A DNA stretch of 64,000 nt from Darksidea phi (taxonomy: Eukaryota > Ascomycota > Dothideomycetes > Pleosporales > Lentitheciaceae). Of the stretch, positions 32,323 to 44,162 are shown in pieces (the stretch's first letter is position 1; every line of letters starts with the position of its first letter). The stretch lies in the NCBI GenBank assembly GCA_030770425.1, contig JASJFT010000025.1, positions 270,512-334,511 on the forward strand, written 5' to 3'. The position numbers and the translations under genes are program-made. A model generated the notes under the pieces. The model had not been told where the DNA came from. It searched no databases and saw only the letters and a list, made by a program, of their open reading frames with translations.

Positions 32323-32730
32323 GTTAGGCTTTAGCGTTGATAAGTCTTGTAAAGGTAGGCAAAAAGCATTGAACAATAGTTTACCGGCGTAAGGAAAGCA
32401 TCCTGACTGCGGTCAATGCTAAAGAGGACGACTGGTAGTGTTGGACACATTGCGCATTAACGGTCGGGGAAACGGCTCCTTCGATCCCGGAAAGATGCAC
32501 GTGACAGCGCTCCATGGTCGCATTGATATGTCTTCCATAACGATTCAGTTTGGCATGTTATTGCATGTATCTCTGTTCTACAAACGCAAAATCGAATATC
32601 GCGTCGCAGCTGTGCCTCTCGCGCGTCCGGAGGAGCCAAACCGCCAAGCCCTAAGGGAAGCAAGTCTAGCCGACCCCCCCGAACATCTTCACGCGTTTGT
32701 CCTTCTGCATCACATTTTCCATTGAATGAG
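32323..32730. other. Divergent promoter region
   Basis: 408 bases between the cyclase start (-) and the mitochondrial protein start (+). I see no gene or repeat. Confidence 0.4.
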
Positions 32731-34006
32731 ATGCATTCGCGATTCCACGCCTTCAATCGGGCTTTCAGAAGCTCCGAGCCATGGATTCGAGGCGGCGGAT
32801 CTGCTTCACGATCGCGAATAGCGCAGTTCATCTGTCAATCCTGCCGATATAGATTTTCTACGTCCTCCATTTTCCGCAACATCACGCAAGCACCGCGACG
32901 TAATCTCGCTACAGCAGCAAAGAATACCAAAGAGAAGAGTGGGTATCATATTTGACGTTAGATGAGAGATTACTAACAAGAGAAGAGTATCCATCTGAAC
33001 TCCTGATCTACGATGCAGGCGATACGCGTACGACATTCATTGCCTTCTGGAAGGCCGTTGCGCTGCTTCAGTGTGGGACGTGTATCGTATTGATTACACC
33101 GATGCTCTACAAGAATGAGAACCAACCTAATGAGTATATTCGGACGGCTTCAGCTGTTGGTGGTAGGTTACGTTGTCTCTATCTTCCACCACGTTTCCAA
33201 ATCCTCTTCGACCTTACTCAGATTCGTTCGCGTCTAGTTCGTCTTCTCGTTTTATAGGTCTCTACAATCTTCTAGTCACGCCTCTTCACTGCTTGAGCTT
33301 TCAAAGCTTCCACGTTCCTACTGTACCGACTTAGGATTCCGTCTCTCCATATTGATCATTACTCGACCATATCAAACTTATTTTCATTCTTTTATATCCT
33401 CGTATCATAAACCTCTACTAATAAGTCCCAGTAACTCTCGCCTCCGCGCTCCCCTCTCTAATACTCTCCTATGTAACCGCCCCCTACGTGAACCAAGTCT
33501 ACATCCAAATCCCACCCCACGCGACCCACTCCCTCAGCGCTCTCCGAGCATTCGCCCGCAACCTACCGCCCACCACCCGGATCCGCTTCCTGACGCTCCG
33601 CATCTTCCCCATCGGCAAATTCACCACCAACTTTTTATTCGAACTCCGTGCCCTACCACCGCGCAATCTCCGCTTCGCTAACATTGTGATGCCCAAGACG
33701 GATGCTTGGCGCAAGAGGCAGGCGGAGAAGAGCTGGGGAAGAAGGTTTATGGATTTTGTGAAAGAGCCCAGGTATAAGTTCTATGTCAAAGAGGGTAGGG
33801 CTTTTACTATTAGGAGTGGTGTGCCTGGAATCTGGGAGGAGGTTGCTAAGAAAATTCAGGAGCAGACCGTGAAGGAACAGGAGGGTGGTTCAAAAGGCGT
33901 GAGGAGACCTTTAGTGCCTGTCCGGTCAGCCAAGGCCATTGGTGATGCGGAAAAGCAGAAGGTGCCTGTTGTCAAAAGACAGACTTCGAGAGCGCCAACA
34001 AAATAG
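32731..34006 (+). CDS. Mitochondrial membrane protein, TMEM70/TMEM223-like
   Basis: Exons 32731-32938, 32986-33162 and 33432-34006 give 319 residues. Intron 1 is 47 nt with a perfect tactaac branch point; intron 2 is 269 nt, long for this genome. The N-terminus is an Arg/Ser-rich mitochondrial presequence (MHSRFHAFNRAFRSS...FICQSCRYRFSTSSIFRN). Two hydrophobic segments form a hairpin: FIAFWKAVALLQCGTCIVLITPML and, across intron 2, VTLASALPSLILSYVTAPYV. They are preceded by LLIYDAGDTRTT, the kind of motif seen before the hairpin in TMEM70/TMEM223-related proteins. The C-terminus is a basic soluble region. Those families act in assembly of respiratory complexes; assignment to them is inference. 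Confidence 0.7.
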
Positions 34007-34258
34007 AAGCAAGTGTGTAATCACAGCAACTTTTTCTCACAAGAGCGATAGAGGGCTGAAGGTGTATGATATGGGTGCTGGTATAGACCCTTTGTATTAT
34101 TACCACATTGTCCAAGACTTTCGGCATCAATTTACCTAAAAGACCACTCAAAAACGAACGGCGATATCGCACATCAACTCAACGCCATCGCTCTCATTGC
34201 ACATCCCACCACCGTCTCATCTCCTCATACCAACCCTACAATCAACTCATCTATTCCT

Positions 34259-36179
34259 CTATGCAGTGTGCGTCGTCTCCGTAACCATCGGCTTCTCAAA
34301 CGACCTCTTCTCTACAGCTTCCTCACTCCTCGCCGCCGGGCTCTCCGTCACACCCATGCGCACCAACAACTCAGTCAATCCGACCTCAGCATGCACCTCG
34401 TTCCACCTCTCCTTTTCGCGCGCCGCAGTACCAACGCTGCCGAAGAGGATATCCATCTCCTCGAGCGACAAGCCCTTGGTCTCGGGGAAGACGAGCCAGA
34501 TGAAGGCAGCACCGCCAAAGGTGAGCAAACCGAAGAAGATGTAGGTACCATAGGTCATTTTCTCGAGCATATCGGGGGTGACTTGGCCGACGATGAAGTT
34601 GTTCATCCAGTTAGACGATGCACCGAGCGCAATGCCATATGGACGATTGGACAGGGGCCAGACCTCAGCCACGACGATCCAGGCACAAGGACCCCAGGAG
34701 TAACCGAAGTGGACGACGAAGAGCCAGACCATGACGACGGCGGCCCAACCGGCGGCTGTGTGGTGTTCCCAGTCGTCCTGGTTCCTTGCTGTGATGACGG
34801 CGATGATCATGTGGCAAATGGCCATGCCGACGGCACCGATGATAAGAACTGGCTTTCGGCCCCAGCGATCGACATACATAACAGCCGGAATCGTGGCGAG
34901 GAACATGGCAATACCGACCACACCAGTAGCCAGCAGTGAAACTGAGTTGCTGCTCAAACCAAGCTTTCCAAAGATGGTAGGCGCATAGTACAGCACAGCG
35001 TTGATACCCGTCCACTGCTGGAAAAACATAGTAACCGTGGCGACGATAACACGCTTGAACATGGGCTTGCTCTTGAACAAGCTGCCAATAGCCACAAATT
35101 GCAACTTGAAGGTATTGAATGCAGTCATTTCTTGCAGATGAGGGAAGTCCTCGCGGAGGGTCTTCTTCTCGAAAAGCGACTGGGCTTTGATCTCGGCGAA
35201 TTCCAACTCGATGAGGTCGTTGTCTTCGGGGAGTTCGCGGAGCTTGGCGAGCACACGGAGGCCTTCCGCTTCACGGTTGTGGTGGACAAGCCAACGTGGC
35301 GAGAAGGGCATAAAGATCATACCGACACCGAGGAGGAGGGCGGGGACGAGCTGCAGGGTAAGGGGAATAAGCCAAGCAGCTTCCTTTTGTCCACGACCGG
35401 TACCGCCGATGTAGTTCTGAGGAGAGCATGTTAGCGGACAAGCCTAGCATATGACTCTAGAGAAATTTGCCTACCGTGCCATAGTCGATCCAGAAGCTGA
35501 CCATGATACCCAGCGTAATGGAGAGTTGCTGAAGACCAACCAACGCACCACGAACCTCTGGAGGAGCGATTTCGGCATTGTACATGGGAACGATCATAGA
35601 GAGGGAACCGACACCCATACCTATGTTCATCAGCACTTACTCTCCACTATTCCGAAGCATGTCTCTTACCAGTAATGAATCGGCCCGCAAGGATAGAGTC
35701 ATGACCTGCGGAGATAGAAGTTGTTTGGATGACAACGCCGACGATGAAAATGACGACGTTCATCAGGATAGCGTATTTTCGAGAGAAGATCTCAGCCAGA
35801 AAACCAGAGTACATGGTACCGAGCCAAGCGCCCAATTCGAGAATGGAAACGAGCCAGCCCTGCTTGGATGAATTGTACGTGAGCGTCTCGGGATCAGCGA
35901 TGTAGTCTCCCATGTCTGCATAGCTTACTTAGTAACATCTTCCAAGCGTACGAGCAGTGAATCAGACTTACGCTCTTTGAAGGAGGTCATGACGAGGACG
36001 CCAGAGAAGACACCCTGATTGTAACCATAAAGCAAACCACCCAAGCATGCGAAGCATGCAATTCCGAAGACCTTCAAGTTCCTCATCAATGCCATCGGAC
36101 CAGCAGGCGAATTGAGAGCTTTGCGGCGGGCCAGAGCGGCTGCCTCCATGTCGAGACCAGATCCACCGACAGGAGCCAT
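34259..36179 (-). CDS. MFS sugar (hexose/glucose-type) transporter
   Basis: Exons 35972-36179, 35670-35915, 35475-35620 and 34259-35416 (introns 56, 49 and 58 nt) give 585 residues, typical of fungal sugar porters. Family motifs include GGLLYGYNQGVFSGVL in helix 1, RFITGMGVGSLSMIVPMYNAEIAPPEVRGALVGLQQ (helices 4-5, across an intron), PFSPRWLVHHNR (the PESPR motif in variant form), WTGINAVLYYAPTIF in helix 7, DRWGRKPVLIIGAVGM, and the final VFPETKGLSLEEMD. It is a 12-helix plasma-membrane proton symporter or facilitator for sugars. The exact substrate cannot be read, although the motif set resembles high-affinity glucose transporters. An unusually gene-free 2 kb lies upstream. Confidence 0.9.
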
Positions 36180-38218
36180 GTTGTCTAGTAATCCCTCTTT
36201 TTCAGAGTCCTCAACTTGGTTTGAAAAGCCCAAGAGACCTGGGTAAGAAATGGAAACGAAGAAACTTTGGATCGGCGCAGAGTGCTGCAAGGCGCGAGCT
36301 TTTCTACTCCCGGGTCCCGGCCCCAAGGCTACATGTGCATGGGCAGGGTTCTGAGCAATATGCGACATATGCACACCTTGCCTCGATCCGGTTAACTAAT
36401 TGCAGCGAAATTGGGTGAGCCCGTCGTGGTGCTGGCCTGTGTGGTGGGTAGGACGCCGAACGAATTGCGGGTAAATTGATCGGTTAAGCTTATTGGACAA
36501 AGATGCTTGTCCAAGCCGGCAGCTTAACGGCCAATGCTTGTTTGCCGGGTGGAGGCTGTCAGCGGTAGGTCTGGTGCTACGGTTGTTGTTCAGTTACTAG
36601 GTAGAAAGAAACCGTTAGTCGCCAACTTAGTCTTTACATCATGAAAGCGAGCACCATGTCGTGTGTGCGCGCTTCCGAGACCGTTCTGTAACACTTGAGA
36701 TGATTCCGGACCTTTGATCATCCTAGAGGATTCTAATCTTCAAACAGATAAACGCCCGCGCAGCACAAGCGCTATAAGCGACCTGCAGTAAGGTTCGAGA
36801 AAGATTAAACGGCCGTTCAGCGTGGTGTGAGCGCTGCCACCCGAACGCCCCGTGGGGCGAGTGGAGATGACGGGAGCTAATCGCAGATCGTTTTGAATTC
36901 TGCCTAAATACACGTCTTCATTGCTGACACCGTCCAGCGGTGCAAGCTCATCGGGCGTACCGGATCGATGGGAAAGGCGCCGAGGTTGATTGGATGTCTA
37001 CACGTAGGCAGCGTCTATACGGACAAGATCCCGACTCGAGCTTCTGCAAGATTGTGGCACGCATATTGGAGAAAGGGTGGGTGGTGGTTGAAGGTAAGGG
37101 ATGGCCAGGCCCTAGCCCCTTCAAGCTTAGCGATATGCAGCTTCAAAGGTCCAGCGGTTGACCTTGGGAAGGAGTCAATGAGAACTCACAAGGCATAGCT
37201 ACATGGAATTCCCAAACTCTACAAGTATCCACGAGATGAGATCTTGAAAAAGGGATACCATGATGCTTCAATGTGGCCGTGGGATTGGTGGATGATCACA
37301 TTCGCGGTGACACGGTTGCGCGTAAGCAGGAATCTTAGTGAATACGAGGGACAGGAGGGGCCTTCCTGGAGGAATGCATGCGACCCGTCCCGGACGTCGT
37401 GGACAATCGAGCCTGATACCATCTGCAACGATTCGAGAAAGGCCGTTCCAGTCAAACTATTGGCTACTAGGCGCAAGTAACCCAGTAGCACCTCGGGAAG
37501 GGATTTATTGAAGGAGCAAGAATGAGCATTGCAACACGTGCGATCAACGTGGAAGACGAAGGTTTCATGACCCATCGGCTATGCGGTGAGAAAGGGATGG
37601 GGGAAAGGGGTAAGACGGGTGATGGAAGGAAGCGTGCCAAGACGCTAGGTTTGTTTTGGGTTAGCAATCACATGTTAGCGCTCGAACACCCCAGTGTCAC
37701 CACTCTCACCAGCCACCGCTCCGTATCCATCCGGCCTCCATCGCACAAACACAACACCTCGGCTGGTGCGCACTCCCTTTTACGGCTCCGCTCATCTTGT
37801 TGAGGTAGGGCTTCGGGTTCGACCGTACATTCGGACACATTGGTTTGTGGTCTAGGATCACCGTTCGAAGCAGCAGACGACTTGTATACGAGTAGACCCT
37901 GAATCCTAAATAAAGAGACATCATCGAGCAGTCTCAGAAGACTTATTCGTTGCTATCTTCGAACAGGTTATACGCTATAGGTCGTTCACACTCAGGGCGG
38001 AGAAACATTGCGCCATATTGAGGCAGTTTGCTAGCCCGGCCGAGCAGCTTGCATATCGAGCACCTTGCTGGGTCTGACGCATCATTCTCGACTTGAGCCC
38101 ATCATCTGGTATCGATTGCACAATGAGGGGCTTTTCAGGAACTCCGCTTGCTCTCTTCTCTTTACTTTTCGATTCCTCCGTCTTTGCAACAGTACAACAG
38201 CCTTTCGAATTCAAAGCC
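36180..38218. other. Long promoter/intergenic region upstream of the sugar transporter and SOD
   Basis: About 2 kb without a supported gene. A perfect 8-bp stem (ttggacaa / ttgtccaa, loop agatgc) lies at about 36493-36514. An upstream in-frame ATG for the SOD frame at about 38122 could extend that protein. The length fits a heavily regulated transporter promoter, which is inference. Confidence 0.4.
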
Positions 38219-38973
38219 ATGTCTGCATCAGCATACTCACTACCCAAGCTTCCGTATGCCTACGATGTCAGTTTCGCATTCCTTGTTTGTTTCTCCTATG
38301 CTCACACTGTTTAGGCATTGGAACCCCACATCTCCGCCCAAATCATGGAGTTGCACTACAGCAAGCACCACCAAACATACATCACCAATCTGAACGCGGC
38401 CCTTAAAACGCAAGCCGAGGCCATTCATACTTCTGACATCACAACACAAGTCTCGCTCCAAGCCGCCATCAAGTTCAACGCAGGTGGCCACATCAACCAC
38501 TCGCTCTTTTGGCAGAACCTCGCTCCCGCCAGCTCCGCCGAAGCGAAGAGCTCTGCGGCTCCCCAGCTAGTCAAGCAGATCGAAGCGACCTGGGGCGATG
38601 AGGAGAAGTTCCGCGAAGCGTTTAAGGCTGCCCTGCTGGGCATTCAGGGAAGCGGATGGGGGTGGCTTGTTAAAGTTGAGACGGGCAAGGAACAGAGGTT
38701 ATCGATTGTGACAACGAAGGATCAAGATCCGGTTGTCGGCAAGGGCGAGGTGCCGGTGTTTGGCGTGGATATGTGGGAGCATGCTTATTATCTTCAGGTA
38801 AATTCACCATCATACTGTATCAACAGATTGAACGTACTGACACTCTGCAGTATCTGAACGGCAAAGCTGCATACGTTGAAAATATATGGAACGTCATCAA
38901 CTGGAAAATGGCGGAGGAGCGCTTCGCTGGCACACGTGCTGATGCCTTCAAGATCCTGAAGGCATCTATTTGA
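38219..38973 (+). CDS. Mn superoxide dismutase, cytosolic type
   Basis: Exons 38219-38266, 38315-38797 and 38851-38973 (introns 48 and 53 nt) give 217 residues. The metal ligands are visible: the first His in MELHYSKHH (His30), the His of GGHINHSLFW, and Asp and His in DMWEHAYYLQY, which is formed across intron 2. The active-site glutamine lies in GIQGSGWGWL, which marks manganese rather than iron use. The N-terminus MSASAYSLPKLPYAYD starts directly at the mature domain, so the preferred start gives a cytosolic enzyme. An in-frame ATG 96 bases upstream would add a 32-residue extension (MRGFSGTPLALFSLLFDSS) that could affect targeting but lacks the Arg-rich look of a presequence. It converts superoxide to H2O2 and O2. 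Confidence 0.92.
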
Positions 38974-39300
38974 GCAAAACAATATAGACGACTATGAATA
39001 CTTATAACCGGCTAGACCTAAGCCTCTTTCCTTCAACCACAAGTGCGCGCTGAATTCGAAACGTTGTGAGCACAATGCTGTACAAAGCACAGACCCTACC
39101 GTACCATCTCGGTACTCTCTCAAATATGCTCAAATCACTCATAAACACTCGAACAGCAACAGATCTCGTGTCGATCGAAGACCTTTATAAAGCTGTTCGA
39201 TGGCTTTCTCGGATCTGTCATCCATCAATTGCCAATCCTAATTTCAACACTCCAGTCTGTTAATCCGCTTAGTCATCAACTCTGTTTCTGTTGAGTCAAC
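38974..39300. other. Intergenic
   Basis: 327 bases downstream of SOD and upstream of the next plus-strand gene. I see no gene. Confidence 0.4.
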
Positions 39301-39800
39301 ATGTGCAACGGTTCCTCATCGCGAGTAAGCCAAGGAGGCTCCATCGCAGTTCTACGACCTACATCACACATATCACCGGCCGAGACAAGCGAGGATATGC
39401 GATTGCTCTTTTCCAATCGAACCGAAGCTCTCCTTGGCCGTGCAGGCACCCAAGTTGAGTTCCAAGGCTGGGAAGGCAGAAACGATATGATATGTCGCGA
39501 CAGATGCTGGGTAGTCATCCAGTAAGTCCAACAATTCTTCCTCTCCCGTCCGTAGCATTACGCTAACGGGCTTGTAGCCGCGACGGTGACCTGAGCGCTT
39601 CAACCACACCACACCTTTCAGAACCGAACCCCTTCTTCTCTTTTTCAATCGATAACAATCCGACATCCATGATGCAGCTCCCGCAAACACTCTATCTTGG
39701 TGTGGGGGAGGCCGGTATAATCGGGCGGAGGATCTCTGTAATGACGAGTTCGCGGACAGGGCCCAAGACTGTGGCTGAAGGTGTCATTGGGTGGAACTAG
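39301..39800 (+). CDS. Small conserved-looking protein of unknown function
   Basis: Exons 39301-39521 and 39578-39800 around a 56-nt intron (gtaagt donor, gctaacg branch point) give 147 residues. It has no signal peptide or transmembrane segment. It alternates short strands and turns (LLGRAGTQVEFQGWEGRND, CRDRCWVVIHRDGDLSAS, TLYLGVGEAGIIGRRISVMT), which suggests a small beta-rich fold. The clean splice junction and stop support a real gene. I do not recognise the family. Confidence 0.6.
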
Positions 39801-40298
39801 ACATAGATTTGCTCCAGCTCGGTATTGGGACTGGCGTTTCCTGGATGGCGGGTTTGGTGCACGTGTTGGTTTCCGCCTGGGCCTGTTAGGCTGGTGATTG
39901 GGTTTTGGACCGGTTTACTGGAAGAAACCGGGAGCCGCGGCAGGCATTGTGTGTTACTGCGCCTTAGGCTAGTTACCATCATCTTCCTATAAAGACGTGC
40001 CCTTATCTCACGAAAATGGTGCTCCATGGACTCGAAAACCTAACGCCAACCAACCTCGGAAGGTTCCTACACTAGCCGTCATTCGGTTTAGCGTCTTTCC
40101 AACCGTGCGTTTTGCAGCCCTCATTCCCAATCTCAAACATCATCAGCGCAGGAAACGAGAACTAGTCATGTCCTGCACACCTTAAGGAGCGTAAAGCATA
40201 ATCCATCAACGCCTCCCGCAAATCAAAAGTCGTGACGTCAAAGATAATCTTAGGTCCAGTTTCTCCGCCCCCACCTCGTATCCTCAGTTCAGTTCGTC
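39801..40298. other. Intergenic with a palindromic CRE-like site
   Basis: Convergent 3' regions. A perfect CRE-type palindrome TGACGTCA sits at about 40233-40240, followed by pyrimidine-rich leader-like sequence and an ATG at 40332. However, the frame that follows overlaps the better supported minus-strand gene. Confidence 0.35.
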
Positions 40299-40577
40299 TC
40301 AACAACACTTGATTTCCGTATCTCCACTTCTATGGGATTTCTCGATTCGCTTATAACAATAAATGAAAAGAGCGAGGATGACGCAAAATCCAACACCTAC
40401 TCCAACGAACAGGCCAATGGTTTCGCCCTCGGACAGATCGCCGCTGCCGGGACTGCCTCCTATCCTTACGCGCCAGCGAGGGGAGAGTATGTGAGAATGC
40501 GAGTGTGTGTTGAGTGTGTGTGAAAGGCGCGGGAGGATGGTTTTGAGGCTGGGGTACGGGGATGCGACGGATACCAT
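40299..40577 (-). CDS. Small single-pass membrane protein, unknown
   Basis: 92 residues from ATG at 40577. A Ser/His-rich N-terminal part (HTLNTHSHSHILSPRWR) is followed by a Gly/Ser linker and one strong transmembrane helix, IGLFVGVGVGFCVILALFIYCY, then a short basic tail (KRIEKSHRSGDTEIKCC). The GxGxGF glycine pattern and Lys/Arg stop-transfer suggest an extracellular N-terminus and cytosolic tail. The frame is open further upstream to 40916, but that part has a different composition. Function unknown. Confidence 0.5.
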   Translation of the reverse strand: MVSVASPYPSLKTILPRLSHTLNTHSHSHILSPRWRVRIGGSPGSGDLSEGETIGLFVGVGVGFCVILALFIYCYKRIEKSHRSGDTEIKCC

Positions 40578-41538
40578 CGTGAGGGAAGTTGTGGTGGTAT
40601 TCGAGAGGATTGCGAGGAGTGTGCCGGAGATATTGTAGCGTGTAACAGGGGCCTCGAATATTCGACGATGGCTGCAGAGACGCGTGCAAGTGTGAGACGG
40701 AGTTGAAGATCGCCACGGAGAAGGCGGTGGGCTCCAAAGTGCACGCGCGACGATTAACAGGTATTCCAGTCTTGGATAAATTCCCGCTAGCTCGACCTCA
40801 TCTAGCCTCTTATATTCACAATCCCCTCTTCGTACTTCGTAAACACAGCCTTCCCGAGGGGGCGCGTGAGCAGCCTCTCTATCCAATACGCCCGGGGACC
40901 GCTGTTGTGCAATCATCCTCTCCGTGTTCGCTTACGAGCGGCTCGTATTGAACGTGCCGTAATTGGACTACCTAGCATGTACTCTACAGTTTATACCGAG
41001 CTGCACGAAAATGGTTCTTTCTTAGGACTTTCTTTTTAGCATTTAACTTAAGCTTGTGGGAAGTTAGAATTCAACCATCTAGGTATTTCTCTCAGAGTAC
41101 AGAGTCCTGATGGGTTTGACAACAACGACGAGCTCCTCGTAGCTGTGCCCCCAGATTAGACGCTGCGTAACATAACTAAGGACAAGGGTTAGAAACTAAA
41201 CGAGAAAAACAAAGTATAATTCATAGCTGTCAACGCCTCGAGCAAGAGAAGGTAATATCGCAGCCTACCAGGAAAAAGTAATATTTACGCTGATGCTTGT
41301 TAAAATGCTCATTGCTTTGTAGCTTACAAGCACTAAAGCTACTATTATTGCAAATTTGAACGAGGTTGTTGGGTCTCGGCACACATTGATTGAGTATATT
41401 CTGACCGTGTGAAGAACTGAGTTCCGCAACGTATAAGCACGGATGCGGACTTAAGATTGAGGGGAATACTGCGGGGCGCACTAGAAAGAGATATCGTTAT
41501 GGTCCTTCAAAATCTGAGGGTCAAACGCTACTAATGCT
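40578..41538. other. Intergenic
   Basis: About 960 bases with no supported gene. The second half is AT-rich (for example 40980-41070 and 41180-41300). Confidence 0.4.
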
Positions 41539-41787
41539 TCACCGCAGCACCTCATCGATCACGCGAGCTCGATACACAGCATCCGCAACACAATTGATTC
41601 TTTCCAGCGTTCCGCCAAGTGCTGCTGCACGATCGAATTGCGCCATCAACATATTATGATGTCCCTTCCTTTTAGCAAGATGACTGGGGAACATCATGTG
41701 TTGTACGTAGCGGAGTATTGGAGGTTCACAGCAAGATTTCATTCGTTGTACAACCAAATGCGAAAGCTGAAAGTATAAAGCTACCAT
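41539..41787 (-). CDS. Possible 82-residue gene or last exon, unknown
   Basis: The frame from ATG 41787 reads MVALYFQLSHLVVQRMKSCC and ends AQFDRAAALGGTLERINCVADAVYRARVIDEVLR. The C-terminal part looks like genuine amphipathic helix, but there is no family match I can name and no clear upstream exon. It could be a relic of a longer gene. Confidence 0.25.
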   Translation of the reverse strand: MVALYFQLSHLVVQRMKSCCEPPILRYVQHMMFPSHLAKRKGHHNMLMAQFDRAAALGGTLERINCVADAVYRARVIDEVLR

Positions 41788-42055
41788 AAGCAAGCCTTAA
41801 AATCAGCTCTCACCATCATACAGGTCTTTTCGCTGCAGCCCTGCATTGCCTTCCGCCTCCATTAACGGTACTACGCTCTTTTGGCACCTACTTACAGTCT
41901 TGATACTACGGTCTTTATTACACTGCTTATCCAGGAAATCTCTTGGTCCTCCCTGAAGAAAGCGGCTCTACGCAGACCGGCCCCTCCAGCTCAAGCCAGC
42001 CCCTGATTTTACCAGCCTTCTTGGTTCAGCTGTCCACGTACACCCAAGAGCAGCT

Positions 42056-43043
42056 ATGAAGCTCCTCACCCTAACGTCCCTTTTGGCTCTGGCCATTCTC
42101 TCGTTTGCAGCGCCCACATTAGATAATGCCACAACAGACATCCAGTTCCGAACATCCGAGGATGCCGGTCCGAATCGTCGCGGTGTTGCCTTCAATGACC
42201 ATAAGTTCCCCCACTTGTTCAATGGAGCCAACAACAAGATTAGTTGGATGTACAATTGGGCGTCTGATCTGTGTGGCTTCGCGGATCAGGCTACCGGCTT
42301 CCGCGTCGAATATGTTCCCATGTTACACTCGGATAAGAACGACGAAGTCAGTCGGTGGTACGTATCAGTGCGACATTCAACATGTAGATCTTGACGAGTC
42401 AAACCTACATCCATTTCCTGCTGTGCCTCTCCTCCTATTTTTCTCTCTTCCTCAAGGCTAAGCGCTAATGTCAAGTAGGGCGGATAATATTCAGCGATGC
42501 GCAAACTTTGGTGATGGAAAAGGCGGCATGCATATCCTTGGCATGAACGAGCCAGATATGTGTGTACCAGGGGCCGGTGGCTCCTGCATGTCCATGAAGG
42601 CCGTGCTAGACACCTGGTATCAACATATCGAACCTCTCCGCAAGTACGGCGATAGGATAAAGCTGGGATCACCCGCAGTCACCAATCAAGGTGGTGACCT
42701 AGGCCTCAACTTCCTCCGCAACTTCATCAGCAGTTGTAATGGATGCAAGATCGACTTCATCAACATCCATTGGTACGATGGCTCCCATAAGATCCAGTAC
42801 TTCAAGAATCATGTTCAGGAAGCCATCCGCGTTGGCAATGGCCGCCCTGTATGGATCACAGAGTTTGGTCTGACCTCCGGTTCCGACGAGGACAAGAAGA
42901 ACTTCTTGCGCGAGGCATTGCCGTGGTTGGACAGCCAAAAGGATGTCCATCGCCACGCCTATCATATGGCCGCCGCAGGCATTCTCGTCAACAATGATGG
43001 TACTGGGCTGTCGGACTTCGGTAATGTGTATACTTATACCTAG
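42056..43043 (+). CDS. Secreted GH128 (Asl1-like) glycoside hydrolase, probable endo-beta-1,3-glucanase
   Basis: Exons 42056-42357 and 42479-43043 around a 121-nt intron give 288 residues. A signal peptide is present (MKLLTLTSLLALAILSFAAP). The Asl1-like fold is marked by RRGVAFNDHKFP, ISWMYNWAS, YVPMLHS, the acid/base motif LGMNEPD, the FINIHWYD strand, and the nucleophile motif VWITEFGLTSG. It ends soon after the last barrel strand (ILVNNDGTGLSDFGNVYTYT). GH128 enzymes cleave beta-1,3-glucan, so roles in wall remodelling or attack on other fungi are possible. No carbohydrate-binding module is attached. Confidence 0.88.
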
Positions 43044-44162
43044 ATCCTTGATGCATCTCTCAAGTAAGTAATGGCTTTTCACTGTGTGTAATCAGGTTGG
43101 CTGATTGCATCGCAGTAGCAAGACTTTGACAGGCCACTCAATCGCGATTCTGGAACACATATGATATTGGCTTGCTTTAGAATGTGGTTACAATCTCAGA
43201 GAAACTGTGCATTACATGGAGTCTTCGTTATCAACCACTGTTAGAGGACTACAGTTGGTAGACGGATTTTGCCTTATTTTTTGCGATTATTTCTTCAGAA
43301 TTTCGGGCAAAGTGTACTTACGGGTTAAAAGGTGTTGGCCGTTGGCGAGAAAATACACTTTCATCAACCCCTTCTGTATAGTGAGTGGTGCGTAGTGGGT
43401 GGCGCGTAGTGGGTGGTGCGTAGTGAGTGGCGCGTAGTGAGTGGTGCGTAGTGAGTGGTGCGTAGTGAGTGGTGTGTAGTGAGTGGTGCATAGTGAGTGA
43501 TGCGGTTGCCGGGTACTGTTCGTACCATCTCCCGTAATGCTAACTTCTTTCGTTCGTGTCGGCATCATCCACAGACGGCTATATACGACTAAAGCTGTGT
43601 GGGTTTGCTCGGCCACGTCGTCTTCTTCGCTTGATCATCGTGCACATAATGCCCTCATCCATGATCGGGATTTTCCTCGACCCAAATGTGGGAACATAGT
43701 CATTAAAGGTTGCGGTACATATTCGGATTTCCCTTGACCTGGAAATAGAGATTATATGAGCATTCTGCATATAATGTATCAATAAAAGGCCATGTTGATG
43801 TTCCATATGTAAAAGTGGTATCGAAAGGAGAAGTTTGGTTGCTTAGCAGTAAAGCTAATCCTGAAGGGTTTCAGTGCCTTGTGATGCAGCGTGTAGGTGC
43901 ACGTGCGTCGCAAGCGCAAGAAAGCGGCGTTTTTAGTATATGGTAATATGTACTGACACCCCTCTGGATCAGCTTTGCTGTGTACCTTTACTACTCCTCT
44001 AGTACAGCCACATACCCCACTATTGGGCCAATCAGGTGACCAACTAGCGGCCGTACTAGTCTACACATATACATATATATAGGTATTTCCCTACACAAAA
44101 CATACATAAATCAACGCAGCACCAAACACGAAAATACGACAAACCAACTCCACCAAGCAAAC
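43044..44162. other. Intergenic with minisatellite and TATA-rich promoter
   Basis: Apart from the 14-bp repeat listed separately, the notable element is a tatatata run at about 44074-44081, roughly 85 bases before the start codon at 44163, which is a likely core promoter. I see no gene. Confidence 0.45.
43381..43506 (+). repeat. 14-bp minisatellite, about 9 units
   Basis: Nine consecutive units of consensus GTGAGTGGTGCGTA. Variation is limited mostly to A/G at position 4 and T/C transitions at positions 9-12. It lies 340 bases downstream of the GH128 stop codon. Confidence 0.95.

Noticed and set aside
40332..40523. Plus-strand frame after a CRE-like palindrome and leader-like sequence
   Set aside because: It overlaps the minus-strand gene with a convincing transmembrane helix and shows no motif of its own.
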